DNA from: Capsaspora owczarzaki ATCC 30864
Taxonomy: Eukaryota > Opisthokonta > Filasterea
Reading direction: 5' to 3'
Assembly (NCBI RefSeq): GCF_000151315.2
Contig: NW_011887292.1
Coordinates: 2,874,063-2,938,062, forward strand
Length of the DNA stretch: 64,000 nt
The notes beneath the pieces were generated by a model. That model was not told where the DNA came from, made no database searches, and saw nothing but the letters and a program-made list of their open reading frames with translations. This document shows positions 36,740-45,972 of the stretch, in pieces (position 1 is the first letter of the stretch; each line of letters begins with the position of its first letter). Both the position numbers and the translations under genes were made by a program.

Positions 36740-39700
36740 ATGGCACTTCCCGCTGCGCGCTCGCTTCCAACACCAGAGGACTCGCCAACACCAACAGTGC
36801 CCGGCATTGTTACATTTGTCATTGGCAAGGCAGGAGAGCACATCGCGGCGCGACAGCTTCTCGAGCTCATCCGCAACGGATATTCCGCGGCTTCGTTCCG
36901 CTTGGTTGCTGCACCTGGGCTGGCTTCAGATCAGCTATGGGCAGCGATTGTCTTGGACGCTGAAAACTCGCTTCCCAGTGTGCGTTTTGAGCGCTTCCAA
37001 GAGGGCTGCACGCCTGATTTTGGCGCAGTGTGCCATCGCCAAGACACAACGGATGGTTACACGGTCCTCGCCGAGCCCTTGCCTGCCGGTCAAATTGCCC
37101 TTTCTCGCGTCAAACTTGCCACAGACAAAGCGGAACGTCACATTGGTTTTGTACGTGACTCGACGGCGGTGGAAGTTCCTTTGCCGTTCGAAGAGTGGGT
37201 CAAACGGGTTGCTAGCATCAGCCCTCAACAAGTGCTGCAAATGACGACCTGTGACCCCCGCCGTGAAGCCCAAGACGTTATCGTCTCCCCGGTGGAGTTG
37301 AAGCAAGGCCCGGTACGTTCATCCAACGACAAAGGCGGAAACTTGGCTCCAGAGCTTCCTTGGCAAGTGCCCGAAACGGAGTTTGTCGAGTTTAAGCACC
37401 TCCGTTCGCCTCGCGTCAAATACGACGCCCTGTGGGAGCTTGTTGCCCGCACGCTTGATCCGCTGATCAACTCGTCGACTCGAACGGTCAGAGAGAGAAC
37501 GCTTTGGATTGGAATCGATGAAAGCTCGACCGCACCCCCCGTGGCGTTGGGCCTTCGAGTGCAGGAATGTCGGGTGAACTCGTCCGCGAGATCGCCCAGA
37601 CCAGACCCCGGCCTTCACAATCACGACAGCAGTGACCACAGTGACAGCATTGGCAAAAGTGACAGCGTTGACATCAGTGACAGCATTGACATCAATGACA
37701 GCATTGACAACAGCGACAGCGTCGGCAGCAAGGCCGACAGCGACCCATCGACTCACAACCAACGCGACATATTCACCACTCCACAAAGCTCGCCAGATTT
37801 AGGCGTCGAAGCGCGGTTGGACAAGGATTTGCAAGACTTTTTTGGCCTTCTCTTCCCTGCATGCCAGGCAACTGTTGCCGTGACTTGGTACAAGCTGCTC
37901 CCCAGCTCCGGAGTGCTCCGACATGTCGTAACGATTGGCGACAATGTCGCTCGAGACGACTGGAACAGCCTGCGTCGCCAGCTCCATGGGCACATGTTTG
38001 AGCTGGAGGATGCCCCTCCCATGATGATTGCTGTTGGTGTTTCGGATGCGGCATTGCCTCTGTTGCTTGCTTGGATTGTCGAGCAGAAAGAGAAGGCCAA
38101 ACGCAAGTTCAAACAGTCAAATCAACAACAAGAGCAGCAGCAGCAGCGGCAGCAGCAGCGGCAGCGTTCCACCTCAACACAAGTTCGTGCGTTCGAGGCC
38201 GAGAGAGACACCGTGCATGCTCGTCAAGTTATTGGCATCCGTGTGGTGTTGCCCGAAAATGTGGCGCCAATCTATGTCCACGAGGGTCGCATCCGGGCGT
38301 TTGTCTACTCTGATCGACCTTCAACACCATTTGATGTGTGGCTGCGCGTTCACCCGACTGACGTGAGCGCGTTGGAGCTACTATGCAACGGTCTGGTTCA
38401 CAAGGTCCTGGTGGGCGTCCCTCCGAGGGATTCCTGGCTGGCTGACGTCTTCTTTGACTCTACCCTTCCTCAAGTCGGCGCCAACTCTGTGCTCCAACTG
38501 GATGCGGCGCGTCAGCAGCGCCCGGGAGCCCCTGTGCTTCTTGTCGTTGTCATTGATTCCGCCACTTCTCACAATGAGCTCCAGCAGTTGGTGGCACGAT
38601 TGGGCGAGCAGGATCGCATCATTGCTGTTCCTGTCGGCAGCCTGCCGCACAATCGGGCACCTCTCTCTGGTTTGGCGCGCGACCGAACTTGGTGCCTGCA
38701 TCCCTACCTGGCGCTCGATTTTCCACACGTCAAGGAGAGTGCCAAGCAGGTTCGCGGCACGGAACGTGCCATTCATCGCAACAACCTGCCTGTTCGGTCC
38801 ATTCCACCCCCGGTTCACTCGACTCTAGAAACTGAAACCGTTCGGCAATGGCTTCGAGGCTGTCTGCACCACGTTCCGGGCAACAATCAACTTTTGTGGG
38901 ATATGATCCACCTCCAGGTGGCGGTGCAGCGCAGGCAAGTCGGGACCATTGTGGACCATGTAAGTGGTATGTTCCAGCGCTCCGTCCGTCGGCCGTCTGC
39001 GTCCGGTGTAGACGCCTTGCAAGTGCTCGTGCTCTACCGACGCTTTCGCGGCTCTGGCGCATCGACGATGTTGCGACTTGCTGCACGCGAGCTGGAACGC
39101 CAGAACTACCGTGTGGTTATTCCAAGTGACAATGTCCGCGGCATCACTCCGGAAGTCTGCGACACTCTGCGAGCAGACGGGCAGTTTGTCCTCGTCGTGG
39201 ACGACGCTCCAAGTGACTGGCTATCGACACTCGTTCAGCGGACACGCGGTCGGGCTCCTCTTGGCGTGATCGTTGCTGTTTGCGATGCCCTGCCAGACTG
39301 GGCGGATACAATGCTAACAGTGGATCCGTTTCTGACACCGGCTGAAGTCGGCGGCTTTGTGACGCTTTATTCCAAACACTTCCCCGAAAGTCGCGAAGCG
39401 CTGCTTGAACTCCGAAAGGCCGCCAACTCAAGGCAGTCCGTTCAAACATCTCGCTTTACTTTTCACCTTTTTACTGTGGCCGTCACGGCAGCTCGCTGCA
39501 AGTTTCAACCACTCGAAGACTTTGTCGACACCCAGTTGGCGTCCGCGACGCGTTCGAGCAAGACTCTGCTCACCTCGTTGGCCATCTTGGCTCTGTTTGC
39601 TCGTGACTCGTTGAATTTGCCCACAACTCGCGAAGTCGGCCTCGACGCTGCCGCGCAAGAACTCGTTGGGCAACAGCAAGGGTCAATGTTCATTTGGCAC

Positions 39701-40444
39701 CCGCTGATTGCGCTGCACATCCTCAAACCGCAACTGTCGACGTGGTCGACCGCGCCTATTGCCGGACTGGCTTTGATGATTGTGCACATTGCCCAGCACC
39801 TGGGTGATGCTCTTGATCAGCTATTGTTTCATCGCCAACGCGAACTCGGCGAAACTTTCACACCTCCGGTTCGGTTTGCCCTGCAGTTTCTGCCACAAAC
39901 CGCCGACCGTCAAACCACCGTGCAGGCTCTGAATGCGCTGGTGGAAGACGTTTGCAGGTTTGGCGACCTCTCGTCTGAACGCTGCTTCTTGCTTGTGATC
40001 GTTTCCCGTATCTGCCGCATTCATCTGCGTTGGGCAAACGAAGCGCTTGCCTTTGCCGATGCTGCCCTGGCCGAGTTCAAGCGAAGAGCGTCTGCCACAG
40101 GAAGCGGCAAACCACGGACAGACCATGCGCTTCAGCACAACCGCGGCATGTGCTTGCTCGCCACCGATCTTGTTTCAGCATTTGGTCTGTTTCGCAACCT
40201 TGCGAACAAGGACCCGGAGAGGCAGCATTTCGACAGCTTCCGCTGCTGCGCTACGTATCGCGACCGCCTCGAGATTCTCCAGACTCCAAAGTCTCGCGAG
40301 TTGCTTGCATTTTGGGATGCGTATTTTGGGCGTGCGGATGTAGGGTGTGGTCCCGAGCGTCGACAAGCCCCTGTCCGTGATGTGCAGCCGTGGCAACAGC
40401 GTGGCATTCACTTCACTGACAAGGAGCTGCAGTTCATGTTGTAA
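36740..40444 (+). CDS. SAMD9/SAMD9L-like AlbA_2 - Sir2-like - STAND NTPase protein
   Basis: A 1,234-residue intronless gene. The N-terminal 200 residues are unassigned and show no clear SAM domain. Near 212-262 lies an AlbA_2/Schlafen-like unit (FVEFKHLRS ... TLWIGIDES). A Ser-Asp repeat (about 296-335) and a Gln/Arg-rich run (about 458-478) interrupt it. Residues 500-740 resemble the Sir2-like part of SAMD9 (APVLLVVVIDSATSHNEL, ending TERAIHRNNLPV, compare TRAMRHLPV). A P-loop near 762-780, VLVLYRRFRGSGASTMLR, lacks the Walker lysine exactly as SAMD9 (GSGGST/TTLA type) does. A Walker B FVLVVDD (about 815) follows, then helical text with IWHPLIALHIL (about 986), matching SAMD9 IIHPLIA, and GETFTPPVRF, with TPR-like helices to the end. 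Animal SAMD9 proteins are antiviral and growth-restricting factors, and the AlbA-like part has been reported to cleave tRNA. That function is transferred by homology only. It stands out as intronless among multi-exon genes. Confidence 0.72.
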   Translation: MALPAARSLPTPEDSPTPTVPGIVTFVIGKAGEHIAARQLLELIRNGYSAASFRLVAAPGLASDQLWAAIVLDAENSLPSVRFERFQEGCTPDFGAVCHRQDTTDGYTVLAEPLPAGQIALSRVKLATDKAERHIGFVRDSTAVEVPLPFEEWVKRVASISPQQVLQMTTCDPRREAQDVIVSPVELKQGPVRSSNDKGGNLAPELPWQVPETEFVEFKHLRSPRVKYDALWELVARTLDPLINSSTRTVRERTLWIGIDESSTAPPVALGLRVQECRVNSSARSPRPDPGLHNHDSSDHSDSIGKSDSVDISDSIDINDSIDNSDSVGSKADSDPSTHNQRDIFTTPQSSPDLGVEARLDKDLQDFFGLLFPACQATVAVTWYKLLPSSGVLRHVVTIGDNVARDDWNSLRRQLHGHMFELEDAPPMMIAVGVSDAALPLLLAWIVEQKEKAKRKFKQSNQQQEQQQQRQQQRQRSTSTQVRAFEAERDTVHARQVIGIRVVLPENVAPIYVHEGRIRAFVYSDRPSTPFDVWLRVHPTDVSALELLCNGLVHKVLVGVPPRDSWLADVFFDSTLPQVGANSVLQLDAARQQRPGAPVLLVVVIDSATSHNELQQLVARLGEQDRIIAVPVGSLPHNRAPLSGLARDRTWCLHPYLALDFPHVKESAKQVRGTERAIHRNNLPVRSIPPPVHSTLETETVRQWLRGCLHHVPGNNQLLWDMIHLQVAVQRRQVGTIVDHVSGMFQRSVRRPSASGVDALQVLVLYRRFRGSGASTMLRLAARELERQNYRVVIPSDNVRGITPEVCDTLRADGQFVLVVDDAPSDWLSTLVQRTRGRAPLGVIVAVCDALPDWADTMLTVDPFLTPAEVGGFVTLYSKHFPESREALLELRKAANSRQSVQTSRFTFHLFTVAVTAARCKFQPLEDFVDTQLASATRSSKTLLTSLAILALFARDSLNLPTTREVGLDAAAQELVGQQQGSMFIWHPLIALHILKPQLSTWSTAPIAGLALMIVHIAQHLGDALDQLLFHRQRELGETFTPPVRFALQFLPQTADRQTTVQALNALVEDVCRFGDLSSERCFLLVIVSRICRIHLRWANEALAFADAALAEFKRRASATGSGKPRTDHALQHNRGMCLLATDLVSAFGLFRNLANKDPERQHFDSFRCCATYRDRLEILQTPKSRELLAFWDAYFGRADVGCGPERRQAPVRDVQPWQQRGIHFTDKELQFML
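37627..37740 (+). repeat. tandem Ser-Asp-Ser-Ile/Val repeat in SAMD9-like gene
   Basis: About eight imperfect copies of a 12-15 base unit near GACAGCATTGACA encode SDSIDINDSIDNSDS-type text. The unit-to-unit changes are mostly at codon-preserving places, so it is a recent in-frame expansion. Confidence 0.85.
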
Positions 40445-41054
40445 TCCATCCTCTTCACGCTGTTTTCTGTTGCTCAATTAAATGTGCGCGTCATACTTTT
40501 GCAAGTTGAACGAGTTTGAGTTGTCGGACTGTTTTGGACTGTTGTAGCAATTGCGACTATTGCTGCGTATTCTTGTCAGCGGGTCGACTCGCTGATGATG
40601 TAGGTAGTTGATGTTTTGCTTTGGGTCAACGACCGAATCAAGAATGTCGTTGAACTTGACGCCCCTCCTCCTTTTGCTTGTCGTCGTCCTACTGATCAAA
40701 AAGGCCGCTCTCTTTAGAAAGCAGGTGGGGAAACGCTGTTGAAATCTAGCACATTTCTTCGATGAAAGCTGATCGCCCTCGCATCTTGCATCTTGGACGA
40801 ACGCGGTTGACTCTTGCCGCTCTTTACGACAGTGTCTGTCCCTCTCTTTGTCAGGGCAGCATGTTTGTCGACCGCTATCACGAGCAGCATGTCTTTTGTG
40901 GTGCACAGGCGGGCAATGTCTCGGGGCTCCGTTGTCAATTACGCTGCAGTTTACCACGAGTTCTGACTTTACTTTCCGAGCCACTAAGACACGACACGAG
41001 TTTATTTTTTTGGGCTTTTTGAGAGGTAGGACTTGGCAAACAACAAATGCGAGG

Positions 41055-41131
<77 letters not shown>

Positions 41132-41311
41132 CTGAATCGCCGTCCATGCAAAACACAGGCAACGATTAGCCGCGGGCAAAAGACAGGTTCACGCTTCGGC
41201 ACGGGGAACAATTCAGAAGGTGGAGCACGAAAGCAGAGAGCGGTACAGAGAACGAGCAACGTGTCCCAGGACAGGCAACAGGAAACACAAAGTACTAGCT
41301 CTTTGGTGGTC
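40445..41311. other. convergent spacer with (CAA)n repeat
   Basis: No gene is supported in these 867 bases between two stop codons facing each other. A CAA/ACA trinucleotide run fills about 41056-41130 (some 25 copies); it reads as poly-Asn or poly-Gln in chance frames. The flanks hold the 3' ends of both genes. Confidence 0.7.
41056..41130. repeat. (CAA)n trinucleotide microsatellite
   Basis: About 25 nearly perfect copies, not inside a supported coding frame. Confidence 0.95.
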
Positions 41312-43112
41312 TCAACTACTCAGTGGAAGAGCGGTCTTGGTCCGCAGGACCAGCAGCAGCATCATCAGAAGCAGGGTGCACGCCAGCAGGAGTGACGGCT
41401 TCTTCCAACGCTTCGCGAGGAGTTTGACAGCATCCTCGGCGGCATCCTCGGCAGGCGCCACGTCAGGCGGAGCGACAAGCGCCTGATCTTGCGCATCGAC
41501 AGCATCGACAACAGCATCGACAACAGCATCGACAACAGCATCGACAGCAGTCTTGGCAGGACCAGGGTCAGCATCTTCGACAGGAGTAGCGGCAGCAGCC
41601 TCGACAGGAGCCTTGACAGGAGCAGACCCAGCGGAGGTCGAGGAAGCAACAAATACCAAAGTGGCCCAAGAGGGTATCGCTGGCTTGAACTTAATCAGAG
41701 GGAAGATGGCGAACGACAGCTCTGGGTCAGTCTCCGTCCTCGCGTCCCCAAACACCTTGTTCTTGAACTCGTCACGGAGCACTTTCTTGGCCTTTTCACC
41801 GTAAAGCTCACGTAGCCCGTGGGGTCCAGACGTGTAGAAGAACCCCTGAATGTGAATTGGGATCTGTGTCTCCTTCTTCTGCCGCGGCATCAGCTGGAAG
41901 AGCGCAACGAACAGTGCCGAGCGAATCAGCAGCTGTCTCTGAGCAGCCTTGACAGGCTTTGGAGTGCGCTTGATCTCCACCAGTTGCACCCCAACATGAG
42001 GCTGCACAGGGTCATCAAGTGGTGCCATGGCATCGCACTCCACTTCGCCCAAATGCAGATTGAGCGTCGGCTTCAAGCGAGTGTGGATGCTGACGGCAAC
42101 CAAGAGTCCGAGCTTGCCGCAGAGCATTTCGTGAAGGCTGGGAGACAACTCTGGCAGGGAAGAATGGTCGGTTGCCTTGTTGCACATGCCCTGGAACTCC
42201 GTTGCAGCATCGTGAAGCAGCCCCCCAAAGACTTCAGCCTGGCGGGCGCGATTGTCAAAGTCAGGCCAAAGGATGCGCAACTTTGCCTCGAGGGCAGGTT
42301 GATCCACGAGGTGCGAGAGCAGCCCGCCAGCGCCTGCGAGACTTGGCTTGATTTTCATCCAGTCGAGCGTAGGAGCAGAGCCGGGCATCGCCATCTCGCC
42401 GAACAAGGCATTCGCGGCCACCTCGGCATCCTTGAACAGAGTTGTAAGTTGCTCTTGATTCAGCGAGCCCACAGCAGGCAACCTTGCGACCACGAAGTTG
42501 AGTTCGTACATGAAGCGCAGAAAGTAGCCAGAGTCCTGCCACAGGTTCAATAGTGAAGAACACGCAAGCAACGGTAAGCTGCACTGTGCGGACAATGATC
42601 GCCCTCACAACTTTCAACGTTGTGTTGACTTACCCAGAGCCGATCAGCGATCTCGCGAGTGTGGCTCTGGACGTCCATGAGCTCAAACAGGCGTGCGCTC
42701 TGGGGATTCTGGTGAAATTCGCGATCAAAAGACGAAGGAATGACGATGAGTTGCCGAGAACGCACGAACACCAACTGCAACATGCTATTAGTGGTAGTCT
42801 TACCGCCTGCAGAAGCGCGACAACGACTTTGAGCGCCTCCTTGAGTGAAGCTAACTTCACGTTGGGCACAAGCGACGAGTCCTTCGTCAGCACCTCAAAG
42901 AGGGCTTCGGTCATCGCACCCTGCTGTATCTGCACATCTTTTACGTCTTTCTGCACATCTTTTACGTCTTTCTGCACATCTTTTACGTCTTTCTGCACGT
43001 CTGTGATTTGCGCTGTAAGGTGATCCTTCATGTCTTTCACTTCATTCCGCAACGAGCCAATCGCTTCTATAATCCTGTACAATGCGTAGCCAGAGCAGAG
43101 TTTGCGACACAT
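41312..43112 (-). CDS. coiled-coil, PD-(D/E)XK-like, tail-anchored protein
   Basis: Three exons, 43112-42804, 42708-42634 and 42535-41312, join to 535 residues in frame. The N-terminal 65 residues form a coiled coil with three near-identical 7-residue repeats (KDVQKDV). A helical middle follows. Near 288-317, GEVECDA then LVEIKR, with a later AAQRQLLIR helix, fit the E-x-D ... E-x-K pattern of PD-(D/E)XK nuclease folds. An Ala/Asp/Val-rich repeat region (DAVVDAV) leads to a hydrophobic helix at about 511-530 (SLLLACTLLLMMLLLVLR) and a six-residue tail, the layout of a tail-anchored membrane protein facing the cytosol. No known family is recognised with confidence and the nuclease call is inferred from motif spacing. 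It is convergent with the SAMD9-like gene, 867 bases between stops. Confidence 0.55.
42931..43000 (-). repeat. three-copy 21-base tandem repeat in coiled coil
   Basis: A unit of 21 bases (seven codons, KDVQKDV) is repeated almost without change, extending the heptad pattern by whole heptads. The lack of silent differences indicates recent expansion or ongoing homogenisation. Confidence 0.9.
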
Positions 43113-43985
43113 TCAAAGCATTTTGTGTGATTAGTCGCTTGTTCTCGAATACGAAACACTAACCAACTGCTGCTGGCTTGCCAAAGAAACGAGGGACAAA
43201 CAACAACTTCCAACCTCCCTCCCTCTGTCCCTCCTTCCCACCCCCCCCCAAAGCAAAAAAGAAGAAGAAAAACGAACGAAAAACAAAATCAAAATCAAAA
43301 TGGTCAACAGAGCAACGGGATTACTGGAAGGAAAGAGAAAGGAAAGCAGAAAAACACAAGCAAAGAACAAAAAAAAAAAAAAACACAATCAAGAAAACAA
43401 AGGCGAAGCCCAAGAGCGCATCGCGCAACCCTTGCGCCATAGTGACACCCAACAACATCAATCAGCAACACGCCATTCTGTCATGGACAGACAGAGAAGG
43501 CCATTCATCCACGCATCTCATCACTGCATCATGGGGTTTCATCCCATTTCCAGCATCTCTTTTCGCCATCCCCTCCTGCCGACCGTCGATTCCAACGGCG
43601 AGCAAGAACCATTAACAATCGCAACGCAATGCCAATGACACTTCATCAACGCATTGGAGTCTCGTCTCGACGTCTCCAAGGAGGAGTGGGTTGAGAAAAA
43701 AAAAACCGCGAAAAAAATATGGCGGGAAATCAGTTGCAGATGAACGCGCGTTTTTGAAACAAGCGTTTTGAAACAAAGGACAGATTCACTGCCAGCATCA
43801 CACTGCCCGCATCGCACTGCGGACATCCCTCCTGGATAGAGCATAGTGCATTTAGTCAGCAGCGTTTGTCGGTTTGGGCGATGGGGGGAGGGGAAGCGGT
43901 GGACTGCTCCCGAGGGACGGAGAGGGACACCGCGCTTCTTTTTTCTTTTTTTTTTTCGCGCCTTCAACCAAAGCCGCAAACGAAC
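43113..43985. other. spacer of the repeat-rich stretch
   Basis: No supported gene. Purine-rich plus-strand text (43250-43400) gives Lys-rich frames. On the minus strand near 43820 a CPQC..C pattern with a downstream basic stretch recalls half a GRF zinc finger but cannot be spliced in frame to the neighbouring ORF. Confidence 0.4.
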
Positions 43986-44865
43986 TCACGGGAGTGGAAG
44001 GGCAGCAAGCTCCTCAGGCGTGCTCGCAGCGGTCGTGCTTGCAGCGGTCGTGCTTGCAGCGGTCGTGCTTGCAGCCGTTGTGCTCGCAGCGGTCGTGCTT
44101 TCAGCCGTTGTGCTCGCAGCGGTCGTGCTTGCAGCAGTCGTGCGAGCGCCGCCACGAGTGCCGCCACGAGCGCCGCCACGAGCGCCGCCACGACCGCCGC
44201 CACGAGCGCCGCCTCCACCACGTCTCGAAGTAGTGCTCATGATCGCCAAAAACACCAGAGAACGACAGACAAAAACGTGAAAAGGTAATTGTAACAAAAA
44301 GCGACTGTTCTCTAACTCAACACCCAAAACGGCGAGATAGGGATTGACAAGAATCGATGAAAGCGTTTTCAATTCGAGTTGAGGTGCGCGATGGGGTGGC
44401 CAAATAATGCGAGGAACTTGCAGTTGTGTGAACGACTCGAGTTCGTCGTCGCAGTCAGTCCACTGGTCCTCGTCGTCATCTTCAGTGTATTGCGCCTCGC
44501 TATCATCAACAGTAGCAGCGTTGTTGTGACTGGCAAGCTTGGCGTCTTGTTCGTAACGCTCGAACGACGAATCGAGACTGCTGCTGCTGTCCTTCGAGTC
44601 GTCATTCGTCGTCGGCTCTGACGAAGAGCTGGAGAATGTGTCATCCAACTGTGTCAAGTGCATGTAAGATTTTCATTGTAGAACGGTTCTCTGCAAGATA
44701 ACATGATGACAGCGATGGGTTCAAGTTTTGCTTTACCGAGTGGGCCATCCAGGGCATGTCGAGAGGCAGAGGCTTCACTGCGTCCTCAGCCAGATGATGG
44801 AACCGTGTGTCCGGATGGTGTGTCATCTGCCCAGAAGCAGGGAGAGGCGATAGGATGGTGGTCAT
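43986..44865 (-). CDS. uncertain repeat-rich protein (acidic N-part, RGG and TTAAS repeats)
   Basis: Two exons, 44865-44737 and 44648-43986, would join in phase 0 to a 263-residue protein. The first part is ordinary (LPLDMPWMAHS), then comes an acidic Ser-rich segment (TEDDDEDQWTDCDDELES), a hydrophobic stretch, an Arg-Gly array (RGGARGG units) and about nine TTAAS pentapeptides. No family is recognised. The last part could also be a separate short gene starting at an ATG at 44240. Splice sites are reasonable (TCG|gtaaag, acacag|TTG) but there is no homology support. Confidence 0.33.
44021..44150 (-). repeat. 15-base minisatellite encoding TTAAS
   Basis: About nine tandem copies of a 15-base unit near AGCGGTCGTGCTTGC (plus strand), differing by one or two bases (TTAAS, TTAES). 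A 12-base GCC GCC ACG A-type array coding Arg-Gly-Gly follows to about 44220. Confidence 0.9.
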
Positions 44866-45972
44866 TCGAGCTGTCGACGGGCAATGGATGGAAAATGGTG
44901 AAAAAGCAGCTTTTCTGGCGCCGACCAACGGAGAAACCAAAGATGATCAAACAAGAAAAAACAAAAAGAGTAATTCTAACTTTCTAAATGTCGATTACTT
45001 CGTTTTGACGCAAGCAGCTAAATCACAGTCAGGTGCAACCAGGTGCTTCAGACATCTTGTCGACTTTGTGGTCAAGATTCGGAAACCAGCTTTGGATTCA
45101 TTGTCCCCGTCCGCCGCCCTCTTCAAGCACGCTACAATGCTTTCATTCCGCATTGTGGAGTTACTTGGACACGTCTTAGTATGCGTCCAAGTAGAGCAGA
45201 GTTTGAGCATCACTAGTTCGCCAGCAGAAACATCTACGAAAAAGGCTTCTCCCCTTCCCGACCTCCTCCTCCTCCTCCTCCTCCTCCTCTCTTCCCCTCG
45301 CTCCAGTGAGCGCCCATAATTACATGCTCAATAGGAAACAGGATGTGGCTACTCATTGGTTGCAGCCATGGAACTTGGTGTTGTTGATTGGAAGTCGTAG
45401 AGGATCACGAAACCACACCCTTCTGCCCCCCCCCTTGCATCGCAGATCATGCTGTTTTGATAATGTTGATGCTTGTGGTGATGAAGACGCATGTGACAGG
45501 GATGGGCTGGCGTGTCAACCTTCTCTCGCCCTGCGCTTTCAAATTAGAAAGAACGACAAATAGATCGGCGTTGTCGAGTGGAGTTGATAGATTTTGGGTT
45601 GGTTGTTTTCGTGGCAGAGTTCCGTAGCATCGAACAAAACAAGTCCCTCTGCAATAGTTCCTGTTGTGAATAGAAATCTACTTGAGCTGACCTTAGCAAG
45701 GGGGAGGAAGGGGTCTCGGAGTGAAAAGGGAAGGTTTGGGAGGGGGAGCCACTGTCTTCCTTTGCATAATACAATTGTTCAATTTCTTATTATTGCATCG
45801 TCATGTCGCTCCAACCCGCTTGCAATGCAAGAGTGATTGTGCAATGGTCTTTCGGTTTTTTGTTTTTTTTTCCATTTAATTTTCAACTTTGAGCTTGAAT
45901 ATATTTATTTGCTCGCTCTCCTAAAAGATCGTCGATCCAAAAGGTTAAAGCTTCCGCGTCCTCGATTTTACA
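44866..45972. other. spacer upstream of RPLP1
   Basis: No supported gene in about 1.1 kb. Short frames on both strands (for example 44995-45213 minus) lack domains. A CTC/CCT run lies near 45262-45295. The 3' part should contain the RPLP1 promoter; T-rich DNA stands just before the ATG region. Confidence 0.4.

Noticed and set aside
41033-41395. Poly-Asn/poly-Gln protein
   Set aside because: The frame is made by the CAA repeat in the convergent spacer; no domain, no splice support.
43178-43640. Lys-rich plus-strand frames
   Set aside because: Low-complexity purine-rich spacer, with competing frames and no homology.
44807-45319. 170-codon plus-strand frame
   Set aside because: No recognisable family, ends in a CTC repeat, and has an equally plausible opposite-strand frame.
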